25,299 bases of DNA from an uncultured Oxalobacter sp. (GCA_934401755.1 CAKRSU010000028.1:1-25299), one strand, 5' to 3'; counted from the stretch's first letter, positions 1 to 8,249 are shown. Notes: generated by a model from the letters alone, not told the origin. Numbers and translations are program-made.

Positions 1-1548
1 GCTTTCACAAAAGGCGATGTATTGTCCGTTTGCTTTTTGAATGCCGAGTTTTGTGGAGGCTGGTAAGCCTCGATTTATCCCGCCTTGGTGTTGGTAAAGG
101 TGGAGGTTGGGATATTTCCGACAGTAGTCTTTTATGATTGCAACGGATTGGTCTTGACTGCCATCGTCAACGACGATGATTTCTAGGTTAGGGATGCTTT
201 GTTTTGCTAATGACTCAAGGGTTGCTCCGATGTATTTTTCGTAGTTGTAGGAGGTGACAACAACGGATAATGGATTATTTGTGTTCCCCTTTTCTTTTGA
301 TTGGGATTGTTTTTCTGTTTTAACAGGTGTTGAAGCACGAGGTGATGTGACAATAGGCTCTTGTGTGTCAGTATCTGTTAAAGCGCAAAGGGTTAAGCTT
401 TTGAGGGCTTTGGTTTTGATAAGTTGGTTTTTGTAGTACTGGCGTTGTTGTTCCCAATAGTCTTTTTTCTCATTTTGGCTGAGTTTGCTAAATAGTTTGG
501 CTTTGATGTAGTTAAGGCGTAGACGATAGGGGTGTTTTTGTTGGGCAACGAGTTGGTTTTGGCTTTGTTGGGCTTCTTGTTCGAAGTCATGTTTGTAGGG
601 ACTGGTTTTGATGTATTGCCAGTAGGTGTCAAAGTGTTTGATGACAGGTGTTTTGAGGTGCCAGGGTTTGATGGCGCCAAAGTAGTGGAGGATTTTGGCG
701 TTATGACTGCTTTGCTCAAGGGGCTTGTGTTCGAGTTTTTGGTAGTTTTGTTTAAATGTTTGACTGGGGTTTATTTGGATTTGGTAGTTGTTTTCAAACG
801 GCATTAAGGTGACGTTTGTTTGGTATAGGATGTTTAGTAGGTCTTGTTCGGGACAGTTAAAGGGCCCTTTTTGGGTGTAGGTGCTAATGAGGTTTTGTTG
901 GTATTGGTCGATGTCGATTAATGCATGGTTGTAGCGAAGAACACCGGCATTGAAGTAGTTTTCGGGGTGTTCAATACCAATGTTTTTGAGGTATTGGGCG
1001 GTTTTTTGGTTTTCTGGCGCATGAATGGTATAGGCCAAGACGTCTCTAACGGCAGCTAATGGGGTGTTTTGCTGGTCATCAAATAAATTAGCAATGTCGG
1101 TTTGTACGATGGCATCAACGTCAAGGTAGAGGGTTTGACGGTATTGGCGCATGACAAAGGGTATGAGGCATTTGTACCAGATGGCGTTTGTCCACCAGGA
1201 CCGTGTGTAAAGGGTGATGCCTTTTAGGTCGGTTTTTAGGCGATGGGTGACATCAAAGAAGCGCAAGCTAATGTTTTTAGGACATTGGGCTTTGAGTTGG
1301 TGACGGTCTTTTTCGCTGAAGGTATTTTCATAGACGATGAGGTCGTATGTTTTTTTGTTATCCGCATGCTCTATGATGGATGCCAACATGACGCTCAGTT
1401 GTTTGAGGTACCCTCTGTCTAATGTGAAGACGATTCCTGCTCGATCTTTGCTTGTGGGAGAAATGGAGTGTCCGAGAATGTCATCTTTTTTTGTTTGAGG
1501 TTGAGCTGGAGAATAATAGCTATCAGTCATTAAGATAAGTTTCGTCAT
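1..1548 (-). CDS. Fused GT8-GT2 glycosyltransferase, 3' end outside the window
   Basis: 516 codons are open from the ATG to base 1, so the C-terminus is missing. Residues ~35-320 form a GT8 (LPS galactosyl/glucosyltransferase-type) domain: DxD metal/nucleotide-sugar motif in YLDVDAIV at 141-148 and the HYFGAIKPWH block at 288-297. A Gln/Lys/Ser-rich linker (~320-425) leads into a GT2 (GT-A) domain beginning SVVVTSYNYEKYI at 428-440 with VVDDGS at 459-464. The protein probably adds two sugars successively to LPS/LOS or another surface glycan at the cytoplasmic face; acceptor and sugars cannot be read. The ATG overlaps the stop of the upstream HTH gene (ATGA) and has AGAGGT 6 bases before it, so the two are translationally coupled. 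The coding strand is rich in A and C, with AAC, TAC, CTC, ACC and CAA dominating, unlike the neighbouring genes, which suggests transfer. Expression probably depends on the switch at 1964-2176. Confidence 0.88.
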   Translation of the reverse strand, partial: MTKLILMTDSYYSPAQPQTKKDDILGHSISPTSKDRAGIVFTLDRGYLKQLSVMLASIIEHADNKKTYDLIVYENTFSEKDRHQLKAQCPKNISLRFFDVTHRLKTDLKGITLYTRSWWTNAIWYKCLIPFVMRQYRQTLYLDVDAIVQTDIANLFDDQQNTPLAAVRDVLAYTIHAPENQKTAQYLKNIGIEHPENYFNAGVLRYNHALIDIDQYQQNLISTYTQKGPFNCPEQDLLNILYQTNVTLMPFENNYQIQINPSQTFKQNYQKLEHKPLEQSSHNAKILHYFGAIKPWHLKTPVIKHFDTYWQYIKTSPYKHDFEQEAQQSQNQLVAQQKHPYRLRLNYIKAKLFSKLSQNEKKDYWEQQRQYYKNQLIKTKALKSLTLCALTDTDTQEPIVTSPRASTPVKTEKQSQSKEKGNTNNPLSVVVTSYNYEKYIGATLESLAKQSIPNLEIIVVDDGSQDQSVAIIKDYCRKYPNLHLYQHQGGINRGLPASTKLGIQKANGQYIAFCES

Positions 1549-1946
1549 GCAGATACCTCTTGTTTTAATTGTTCTGCATGATGGTTAATAGATTTTGTTG
1601 AATCTGAATGCTTTTTTAATTCGCATTCCCATTGTTGTTTGGAATGCATGTATTCAACGAATTTAAGCATTCGTTCATCGAAACTGAATTGAACTTTAAT
1701 GCCCAATGCCTCAAGAATTTTCTGAAGTGAATCAATTCTAGGAATGCGAGTCCCATTCATAAATCGCCAAAGGGTTACTCTGGAAATCCCGGTCTTTTTT
1801 TCAAGATTCACAACACCATATACTCCCATCAGTTGAGCAATGATGTTCATAAAATCTTTGATATTTTCTTGACTGAATTTTGATGAGATGATGCTTCCGA
1901 TGTTTTGCGGAGTTACTTCTTCAGCAATTGCTTTGCCTTGATTCAC
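1545..1946 (-). CDS. XRE/HigA-like helix-turn-helix regulator
   Basis: 133 aa with GTG start; no ATG is available upstream before an in-frame stop. Residues ~45-84 read as a Cro/cI-type HTH: VNLEKKTGISRVTLWRFMNG, then a segment choosing IPRIDSLQKILEALGI, as in HTH_3 regulators and HigA-like antitoxins. The N-terminal ~40 and C-terminal ~45 residues (charged, Lys/Gln/His-rich) match no family I recognise. No toxin gene lies beside it; instead its stop overlaps the glycosyltransferase start. It probably binds DNA in the adjacent 1947-2196 region, where a near-perfect palindrome (2104-2125) is a candidate operator, and so may autoregulate the operon or affect the recombinase. The domain call is firm; the role is inferred. 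Confidence 0.75.
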   Translation of the reverse strand: MNQGKAIAEEVTPQNIGSIISSKFSQENIKDFMNIIAQLMGVYGVVNLEKKTGISRVTLWRFMNGTRIPRIDSLQKILEALGIKVQFSFDERMLKFVEYMHSKQQWECELKKHSDSTKSINHHAEQLKQEVSA

Positions 1947-1963
1947 AATTTCGTACCTATTGA

Positions 1964-1989
1964 TGTCTTTTAATAGCCATTAAAAGTCA
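1964..1989. repeat. Left inverted recombination site of the putative switch
   Basis: Two 11-bp arms, TGTCTTTTAAT and ATTAAAAGTCA, are inverted copies with one mismatch around the asymmetric centre AGCC. Dyad arms of this size around a short asymmetric centre are how tyrosine recombinase crossover sites are built. The 14-bp core TTAATAGCCATTAA (1970-1983) recurs perfectly in inverted orientation at 2157-2170. Confidence 0.7.
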
Positions 1990-2165
1990 CAATAGGATGA
2001 ATAAGTTTTTATGATTCAAATGGTTATAGAAGCAAATGTTTCCTGAAGAGTTATTTTTTTGAGTTGTTCAATCTAAAATATTAGGAAATGAAATTGTTAC
2101 AATATAGAAACTTATACGTTTCTATTTGTTAATGCTATAGAATATATAAAAGTGAATTAATGGCT
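1975..2165. promoter_or_regulatory. Putative invertible promoter segment
   Basis: The segment between the two inverted sites is about 187 bp, AT-rich, has no gene, and sits between the divergent starts of the HTH-glycosyltransferase pair (1946) and the recombinase. It holds promoter-like sequences pointing both ways. Rightward there is an extended -10, TGCTATAGAAT at 2133-2143. Leftward there are weak pairs such as TTGTAA with TATTTT, and TTGCTT with CATAAA. None matches consensus well enough to say which orientation is ON. It also holds the 22-bp palindrome at 2104-2125. The arrangement resembles known recombinase-flipped promoters such as fimS; inversion itself is inferred, not seen. Confidence 0.6.
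2104..2125. promoter_or_regulatory. Palindrome, candidate operator inside the switch
   Basis: Arms ATAGAAAC (2104-2111) and GTTTCTAT (2118-2125) are perfect inverted copies; the 6-base centre TTATAC has only one mismatched pair, so the whole 22 bp is almost palindromic. It lies just upstream of the rightward extended -10. A dimeric HTH protein, the neighbouring XRE-type one being the obvious candidate, could bind here. If the segment inverts, the operator stays inside it. Confidence 0.45.
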
Positions 2166-2176
2166 ATTAAGTAACA
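2151..2176. repeat. Right inverted recombination site of the putative switch
   Basis: Arms AGTGAATTAAT and ATTAAGTAACA (8 of 11 paired) flank centre GGCT, the reverse complement of the left centre AGCC. The 14-bp core at 2157-2170 is a perfect inverted copy of 1970-1983. Going outward, 5 of the next 8 bases still match (GATGT). Inverted orientation of two sites predicts inversion rather than deletion. Confidence 0.7.
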
Positions 2177-2250
2177 TCCAATCTATATTCTAATTTGTGT
2201 TTTCTTTACGACATAATGTTGCTATGTTTAGTATTTTGAAAGATAAACTC

Positions 2251-3243
2251 ATGGCAACGGTTTCATGTCTTACTGATTTTTCTTTTCTGATTTCTCGTTT
2301 TTTTGAAGTCGCTGATTTTCGATTAACAACAAAAGCGACTTATGCTTCTGCACTAAAAGCTTTTTTCAGGTGGTGTAGAAATGAGAAGATTTCTGTTCCG
2401 GCTGAATCGGATATTCGACATTGGCGCAGTTTTCTGTTGAAACACTATGCACTAGCAAGTGCACAGACTTATCTAACTGTTGTGAAACTTTTTTTCAGAT
2501 GGACAGCATTAAATGGTTTTTATCAAGATATTAGTTATGGGATTCGGAGAATACGTTTAGGAAAGTCACCAACAAGGGATTTCTTACCTGTTTCCGATGT
2601 CAAACGTGTTTTAAGTTTTTTAAAAAATAGTCGTCATTTTAGAGATTATGTGATGATTTCTTTAATGGTAACTTGTGGCCTTCGTATCGGAGAAGTGAGT
2701 CGTTTGGATAGGAGCGATCTATTTTCTATTGGTAATCAAACGATGTTATTGATTCATGGCAAAGGACATGATGGTAGATCGGAATCAATTGCTGTTTCTG
2801 ATGAGATCGCAAAATTATTGAAAGACTATTTGAAATGGAAAGAATCGCTCTTTAAGCAATCCGTTTCCCCAAAAGATCCTATGTTTGTTTCTTTGGGGCA
2901 TCGATCTATAGGGAAGCGATTGTGTACGAGAAGTATTAGCCGTATTGTCAAATCAGCATTGCGTCATGCTAGTTTTGATTCTCCTAGATTAACCGCTCAT
3001 TCTTTAAGACATACAACGGTGACTTTATCTTTACAGGCAGGCGCTTCTCTACAAGAGGTACAGCAATATGCACGACATAGCCGCATTGAAACCACTCAAA
3101 TTTATGCCCATAACTTACAAAGACTAATGAATCCTTGTTCAAGATTAGTCACAAGATTGATTGGTCAATTTGGTTGGAAAAAGAAAAATCAAAATAACTT
3201 TTCTTCGAGTACTTGTCCCCCAATAACATACTCAAAAACGTAG
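2251..3243 (+). CDS. Tyrosine recombinase (XerC/D-like), putative invertase
   Basis: 330 aa from the ATG at 2251; in-frame starts at 2197 (GTG) and 2224 (ATG) would add 18 or 9 residues. None has a good ribosome site, and 2251 best fits the family's N-terminal length. A SAM-like core-binding domain (starting around TTKATYASALKAF) precedes the catalytic domain. Counting from the 2251 start, all catalytic residues are present: Arg145 in TCGLRIGEVSRL, Lys171 in HGKGHDG, His250 and Arg253 in HSLRHTT, His276 in YARHSRIETT and nucleophile Tyr285 in TQIYAH. The enzyme is therefore probably active. It lies directly beside two inverted sites and next to a surface glycosyltransferase operon, which suggests a dedicated invertase rather than XerC or XerD. 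A mobile-element integrase is the alternative, but no element ends are visible. Confidence 0.85.
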   Translation: MATVSCLTDFSFLISRFFEVADFRLTTKATYASALKAFFRWCRNEKISVPAESDIRHWRSFLLKHYALASAQTYLTVVKLFFRWTALNGFYQDISYGIRRIRLGKSPTRDFLPVSDVKRVLSFLKNSRHFRDYVMISLMVTCGLRIGEVSRLDRSDLFSIGNQTMLLIHGKGHDGRSESIAVSDEIAKLLKDYLKWKESLFKQSVSPKDPMFVSLGHRSIGKRLCTRSISRIVKSALRHASFDSPRLTAHSLRHTTVTLSLQAGASLQEVQQYARHSRIETTQIYAHNLQRLMNPCSRLVTRLIGQFGWKKKNQNNFSSSTCPPITYSKT

Positions 3244-3338
3244 CAATTCATTCAATAATATCGTTGTTTTCAATTTTTCAAGTCTAAGCAAACAATAAAA
3301 CAAAAGTAGCTCTGTTATTCCCTCAAACATCAGCGATT

Positions 3339-4339
3339 TTATTTTTTGTACTTGCCCTGATTGTTGAGCCGTTTGATGGTTGCAAGATAAGCCTCTTCCA
3401 CAAGAGAGAGCGTCTTAATTTCCCATTTTCGGTATTCGCTCTCTGCTTTTTCCATTACCTGTCGGTGACTTGCACTTTCCGCACTTAAAGTAAAGTTGGC
3501 AGAAAGAATTTTGTCCAGATGCTCAATATAATCTGCCATATACATAGGACGATGCCTTTTGGCTTGCGTCTCGGCAAAATCGAAATATCCTGATACTAAG
3601 TTATTAAGTACATCCAAATAATTCTTGGCATCACGAAGCGTGGGATGATCGCCTTTAAACGAAGTCATTCCCATGATAGGCTTATCGGCATCGGCACGGT
3701 AATAGATAATTTCCGCTGCTGTATGACCGTGCGCGGCAAAGTAAAGTTTATTTTGCACGATCTTGAAAAATTCCACGGACATATCAGAGCGAGGATCATA
3801 ATCTACCGCTGTGGCATAGATATCGAATACCTGACGATACATTACCTTCTCTGAAGAGCGAATGTCGCGGATGCGGTTGAATAGTTCCTTCCAGTAACTG
3901 CCCCCAATTGCTTTAAACGCTCGTCATCTAAAGTAAATCCCTTAATGAGATATTCTGTCAATCGCTGCGTTGCCCATTGGCGGAAATGCAAGGCAATGAG
4001 TGAACGAACACGGTAACCAATGGAAAGAATCATGTCAAGATTGTAGTATGTTACATTGTAATTCTTTCCATCTGTGGCAGTTGTTCGGAAATTCCGAACA
4101 ACTGCATCTTGTATCAGCTCGCCATCCTCAAAAATGTGTTTGATATGCTCACTTACATTCGACTTGCTTGTCTGATAGAGTTCTCCTATCTGCTGTTGGG
4201 AAAGCCATAAGCTTTCCTGTTCGTATTTCACTTCCAAGTGAGTCTTTCCATCCTCACCTTGGTATATCACAATACTTCCGTTATTACTTTTATCCGTGTG
4301 CGAGCAACTATACTCATATATTTCATATCTCACCAACAT
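3339..4339 (-). pseudogene. rhuM: RhuM-family protein gene, frameshifted
   Basis: Two adjoining reading frames together make one RhuM (Virulence_RhuM) protein. The N-terminal part starts at ATG 4339 (GGA 5 bases upstream) and carries the characteristic blocks SLWLSQQQIGELYQTSKSNV and TYYNLDMILSIGYRVRS. After LKQLG it goes out of frame. The expected continuation SYWKELFNRIRDIRSSEKV is found in another frame and leads into the 167-aa downstream part (MYRQVFDIYATAVDYDPRSD...), ending at 3339. Adding one G to the five-G run at 3901-3905 (C on the plus strand) restores a single frame of about 333 aa, the family's usual length. RhuM was named from Salmonella SPI-3; biochemical function is unknown, and homologues are common in genomic islands. 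It separates yicC from its usual downstream partners, consistent with insertion. Confidence 0.8.
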
Positions 4340-4442
4340 TGTTTCCAATGTCAAAGAAATATTGCATTTTTCATTTTGATTGCACAACTAAGCTCAAAAT
4401 ATCAGAATTTTTGAACCTTAAATTTCGAAACTTATCTTTTTC

Positions 4443-5351
4443 TTATTCAAGATTTTGTACCTGTTCTCGTATCTGCTCAATTAATAACTTCAAATCTATA
4501 GAAGCATTCGATAATTCATTAATGGCCGCTTTAGAACCTAAAGTATTGGCTTCACGATTAAGTTCTTGCAACATAAAATCCATTTTCTTGCCCAAAAGCC
4601 CCCCTGCTTTAAAAATTTCCTGGGTTTCAGCTAAATGAATCTTCAATCGAGCCAATTCTTCTGCAACATCAACTTTCATGCCATACAACAAAACTTCTTG
4701 TCGAATCCGTTCTGATGCTTCTTGTTGAGTCATTGTCTGAGGCACCTCATCTGCTACAGCAATTCCTAATAATTCTTGCATACGATCAAGCGCTTTTTGT
4801 TTAAACTGCGCCAACATTTGGGGAATCAATGGCTCTATACGTAAAACAATCGCCTGCATTTCAGCAATTTTCTGCAAAAGCACATTTGCTAATGCAGCCC
4901 CTTCTCTTTCACGCTCTCTGACAAAAGCCTCCACCGTTTGTAAAATTGCAGCCTTTACTTGTTCTTGAAGTACATTTTGATCAGGGACCGATTCTTCAAT
5001 TATGCCAGGCCAACGAAGAATTTCATTGACTGTCATACTTTGCGCTTGTTGATGGTGTCCTAACACTTCACTTTGTAATTTCATTAATTCAGTCATCAAT
5101 GATGTATTGAGGCACAAAGAACGCTCTGATAAAGTTTTCTTACCAAAAGAAAGCCGACATTCCACTTTTCCGCGTTTAACCTGTTGCATAATGATTTCGC
5201 GAAAAATAGGTTCATACAGACGAAACTCGTCATTCATTCTAAACTGCAAATCCAAAAAACGGGAATTGACGCTCTTTAATTCAATCGTCAATGTACCTGC
5301 TACCGTTTCAACTGTCGTACTTGCATATGCAGTCATACTACGTACAGCCAT
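4443..5351 (-). CDS. yicC: YicC-family endoribonuclease
   Basis: 302 aa. The start at 5351 is chosen because AAGGAG lies 4 bases upstream and the protein then begins MAVRSMTAYAS, the hallmark YicC N-terminus; a longer frame to 5426 lacks support and would overlap the efp terminator. IELKSVNSRFLD (residues ~23-34) is the conserved YicC-like N-terminal block. The C-terminal domain (DUF1732) carries LLGKKMDFMLQELNREANTL near residues 250-270. YicC proteins are metal-dependent endoribonucleases implicated in small-RNA turnover and stationary-phase survival. The gene is usually followed by gmk; here RhuM and the recombinase locus follow instead. It is separated from efp by a terminator, so it needs its own promoter. 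Confidence 0.93.
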   Translation of the reverse strand: MAVRSMTAYASTTVETVAGTLTIELKSVNSRFLDLQFRMNDEFRLYEPIFREIIMQQVKRGKVECRLSFGKKTLSERSLCLNTSLMTELMKLQSEVLGHHQQAQSMTVNEILRWPGIIEESVPDQNVLQEQVKAAILQTVEAFVREREREGAALANVLLQKIAEMQAIVLRIEPLIPQMLAQFKQKALDRMQELLGIAVADEVPQTMTQQEASERIRQEVLLYGMKVDVAEELARLKIHLAETQEIFKAGGLLGKKMDFMLQELNREANTLGSKAAINELSNASIDLKLLIEQIREQVQNLE

Positions 5352-5411
5352 CTTGTCTCCTTTTCCAGCCCAACCCAAAAATATTATATTTTTATTATTA
5401 TGAATATTATG

Positions 5412-5436
5412 AAAAACGGCACGCATAAGCGTGCCG
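5412..5436 (-). terminator. Rho-independent terminator of efp
   Basis: Perfect 8-bp stem (CGGCACGC / GCGTGCCG on the plus strand) with loop ATAA, followed on the minus strand by TTTTT (5416-5412). It starts 25 bases beyond the efp stop and just before yicC. Confidence 0.88.
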
Positions 5437-5460
5437 CCACATAGTAGTCGTAATCACTAA

Positions 5461-6033
5461 TTATTTACTACGGCTACGATATTCGCCAGTACGAGTATCA
5501 ATTTCAATCTTATCGCCAATTTCAACAAACAGTGGCACCTGTAAGGTATAACCACCTTCTTTACCACTTGAAATGCGAGCAGATTTCATCACTTTTCCAG
5601 AAGAGGTATCCCCTTTAACGGCAGGTTCAGTATAAACCACTTCACGAACAACCGTATTTGGCAATTCAACTGAAATCGCTTTTTCGTTATAGAACGTAAT
5701 TTCACAAGGCATTGCATCTTCTAAGTAATTTAATGCATCCCCCATGCTTTCTTCTTCCACTTCATACTGGTTGTATTCAGCATCCATAAAGACATAATAA
5801 GGATCGGCTTGATAAGAATAAGTCACTTCTTTCTTATCCAAAACAACCGTATCAAACTTTTCATCGGCCCGAAAAACAGCTTCCATTGGAGAACCTGTTA
5901 AAAGATTCTTCATTTTCATTTTACAAACGGAAGAATTACGACCAGATTTAGAATATTCAGATTTCAGAACAACCATTGGATCATTATTGATCATCACAAC
6001 GTTGCCGACACGGACTTCTTGTGCTGTTTTCAT
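5461..6033 (-). CDS. efp: Elongation factor P
   Basis: 190 aa, full length, three OB-like domains. EF-P binds the ribosome E site and relieves stalling at consecutive prolines. The domain I loop reads SKSGRNSS with Arg at position 32, the residue rhamnosylated by EarP, rather than the lysine modified by EpmA/EpmB or the Bacillus-type pathway. The C-terminal signature [20 protein letters not shown] is intact. The modifying enzyme earP lies immediately upstream on the same strand, 239 bp away. No clear Shine-Dalgarno sequence precedes the ATG: the stretch is A/T only apart from one distant GAG. A strong terminator follows. Confidence 0.97.
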   Translation of the reverse strand: MKTAQEVRVGNVVMINNDPMVVLKSEYSKSGRNSSVCKMKMKNLLTGSPMEAVFRADEKFDTVVLDKKEVTYSYQADPYYVFMDAEYNQYEVEEESMGDALNYLEDAMPCEITFYNEKAISVELPNTVVREVVYTEPAVKGDTSSGKVMKSARISSGKEGGYTLQVPLFVEIGDKIEIDTRTGEYRSRSK

Positions 6034-6272
6034 AACAATAAATAATTACTCAATTAAAAAATAAATACCTTAGCAATCCTTGCTAAAAAGCATGGCACCC
6101 AATTCTATTTTTGAGATTCTTCGCTAAAAAACGAAGATCCCTACGAGTTCCTTACAAAAAGCAAGAAAACTCCTTAATGGATTCTTACTGAACTGTTTAC
6201 ACCATTCACTTTAAAACGCGATGACGATATTTCAGTCCGATTTCTGTTGATGTATAAAAAACCGAGTCTATT
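6034..6272 (-). promoter_or_regulatory. efp leader region with two short hairpins
   Basis: This 239-bp gap between earP and efp has no gene. On the minus strand it holds two short stem-loops: TCTTCG / CGAAGA around an eight-base T-rich loop (6118-6137) and TTAGCAA / TTGCTAA around three bases (6070-6086). Both would lie in the efp 5' leader if transcription enters from earP or starts at the upstream half of the gap. I see no convincing -35/-10 pair and no known riboswitch. Confidence 0.4.
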
Positions 6273-7442
6273 CTAACGCAAAGCCTCGATAAACCGAAAT
6301 AATGCAGTACTTAAATCACACTGTTTTGTTAATTTTTTTTGCCAAAAAAAAGCATATTGCTTTAATTGAGGCAACACATTCATTAAATTTTCTAAAGCGT
6401 CTTTAAAACTCCTTTGGTCTGCGCATCCATTCCATTGATGCCAAAAATCTTTGACACAAACTCGAATATTGTCTGGCATGCCTTGTAAATATAAAGCTAA
6501 AAACGCATTTAATTTATCAATATGAACTTGCTCTTCTTGAGAATAGATTTGCCATACAAAGGGAAGTGATGCCCATTGTGCCCGCACAAAAGAATCTTCA
6601 CCCCGTACAAAATTCCAATCACAAGACCATAAAAGATGGTCATATTGACGTTGTTCTAAAACAGGAAATATTTGAACCTCTAATGATTGCTTGAAAAACC
6701 GTGTTCCAGCAATCGGTGCTTTTCCCATGAATTGTTCAAGCGCTTGAGAAGCCACGCCTTCAGGAATCAAGCATAAAATATCTCGATTCATGTTCGCGAA
6801 TTGCTCTAACAATTGACCAAGTGGCGCCGTTGGATAACAAAAGATCGAAATGATTAACTGTTCTTTATCACAAACAACACCTATTGATGACAAAAACTGA
6901 ATAGCGTTTTTTCGGTCTGCCTGAAAAATTGTACGCGTTTCAATTAAATCTTTTTCTCGAATTAATCCACCCGTTTTTTCGGTAAATCCCGGAAAATAAA
7001 AATACTTCGTCAATGGTAATTGACGATGCGGCGATGGCATCTGATGCATTGATTCCACCCAAGGCTCTGCACTTAAATATTCTAAATTCATCCAAATGGG
7101 TGCAACCTTGCGTTCTGCCATCTGTTTCACATAGTTATCCGGAAGACGGGTACCAAACCCTTCAATCACAATATCAGGAATCGCTCCAATCTCTTCGGAA
7201 GATAAATTGTCTTTCCATCGATAAATATCAACAGCATCAACACATTGTTGATCGATTCCTATTTGCACCCAAGGGCAGATTTTCTGCAAAACCCTTAACT
7301 GATCAATCCACAAGCGAACCTGACAATGCTTTTCAACAGCAAGTTGCCTTGCAAGACGCCAACAAACGCCAGCGTCCCCATAGTTATCAATCACCTCACA
7401 AAATAAATCAACCGTGAGAATTTGTTGATCGGACAATTTCAA
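6273..7442 (-). CDS. earP: EF-P arginine rhamnosyltransferase EarP
   Basis: 389 aa. It transfers L-rhamnose from dTDP-L-rhamnose to Arg32 of EF-P in the cytoplasm, inverting to an alpha linkage (GT104, formerly DUF2331). The signature DLFCEVIDNYGDAGVCWRLA is at residues 12-31; Asp19 and Asp23 correspond to the two essential aspartates of Pseudomonas EarP. The second signature RGEDSFVRAQWASLPFVWQI in the C-terminal half carries the conserved glutamate and the nucleotide-sugar site. The start is TTG at 7442, with AAGGA nine bases upstream; no ATG fits. suhB ends 12 bases upstream, so the two are probably co-transcribed. Substrate supply needs rmlABCD, which is not in this window. Confidence 0.95.
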   Translation of the reverse strand: MKLSDQQILTVDLFCEVIDNYGDAGVCWRLARQLAVEKHCQVRLWIDQLRVLQKICPWVQIGIDQQCVDAVDIYRWKDNLSSEEIGAIPDIVIEGFGTRLPDNYVKQMAERKVAPIWMNLEYLSAEPWVESMHQMPSPHRQLPLTKYFYFPGFTEKTGGLIREKDLIETRTIFQADRKNAIQFLSSIGVVCDKEQLIISIFCYPTAPLGQLLEQFANMNRDILCLIPEGVASQALEQFMGKAPIAGTRFFKQSLEVQIFPVLEQRQYDHLLWSCDWNFVRGEDSFVRAQWASLPFVWQIYSQEEQVHIDKLNAFLALYLQGMPDNIRVCVKDFWHQWNGCADQRSFKDALENLMNVLPQLKQYAFFWQKKLTKQCDLSTALFRFIEALR

Positions 7443-7454
7443 TCTTTAAAATCC

Positions 7455-8249
7455 TTAAGAAATCGTCTGAAGTAATGGCAACATTTGAGCAAAAACACGA
7501 GGAGAACCAGCCACAATATGACCTGAATCCAAATAATTGGCTTCCCCCTCAAAATCTGACACAATCCCCCCTGCTTCAGAGACAAGCAATGCGCCCGCTG
7601 CGATATCCCAAACTTTCAAATTCTTTTCATAATACCCATCATAACGACCGCAAGCCACATTGGCCAAATCTAAAGCGGCAGAACCCGGTCGGCGAACCGC
7701 TTGACTATTTAAGGTCATCACTTCAAACATTTTTAAAAATGTTTTTAAGGCATCTGGATCCTGATGACGCCCTGCATATCCTGTTCCAATTAAAGCACGA
7801 GAGAGTCGATCGGTTTTTCCGACACGAATTCGACGATTATTTAAAAAGGCGCCACTGCCCTTTGATGCCGTAAATAAATCATTATGAACGGGATCATAAA
7901 TCACCCCATGGGTAACGACGCCATTTTGCTGTAATGCAATCGAAACACAATAACAAGGAAATCCATGAATAAAATTTGTGGTTCCGTCAAGCGGATCAAT
8001 AATCCAAACATGTTCACTATTATCGCTATTAGAAGCGCCTGATTCTTCAGCTAATATGGCATGATCAGGATAAGCTTCCGTTAAAACCTCAATAATTGCG
8101 GCTTCAGCGGCACGATCGACTTCCGTTACATAATCGTTTTGATCTTTTTGTTCAATTTTAATTTGCTCCAAATCAAATGAAGCACGATTGATAATAGATG
8201 CCGCACGGCGAGCGGCTTTCACCGCTGTAGTAAGCATAGGATGTTGCAT
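7455..8249 (-). CDS. suhB: Inositol-1-monophosphatase family protein SuhB
   Basis: 264 aa from ATG 8249, where the protein begins [16 protein letters not shown], matching the SuhB N-terminus; a longer frame to 8297 adds unlikely sequence. Mg-dependent phosphatase motifs are intact: [22 protein letters not shown] (metal and phosphate binding) and [15 protein letters not shown]. The protein dephosphorylates inositol-1-phosphate in vitro; in E. coli it also joins the NusA antitermination complex that promotes rRNA synthesis and ribosome maturation. It is divergent from trmJ across 130 bp, which must hold promoters for both. No strong Shine-Dalgarno is seen. Confidence 0.93.
   Translation of the reverse strand: MQHPMLTTAVKAARRAASIINRASFDLEQIKIEQKDQNDYVTEVDRAAEAAIIEVLTEAYPDHAILAEESGASNSDNSEHVWIIDPLDGTTNFIHGFPCYCVSIALQQNGVVTHGVIYDPVHNDLFTASKGSGAFLNNRRIRVGKTDRLSRALIGTGYAGRHQDPDALKTFLKMFEVMTLNSQAVRRPGSAALDLANVACGRYDGYYEKNLKVWDIAAGALLVSEAGGIVSDFEGEANYLDSGHIVAGSPRVFAQMLPLLQTIS

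Noticed and set aside
254..807. Open frames on both strands (60, 91 and 108 aa)
   Set aside because: They lie in other frames of the glycosyltransferase gene, whose biased composition keeps alternative frames open; they have no family features.
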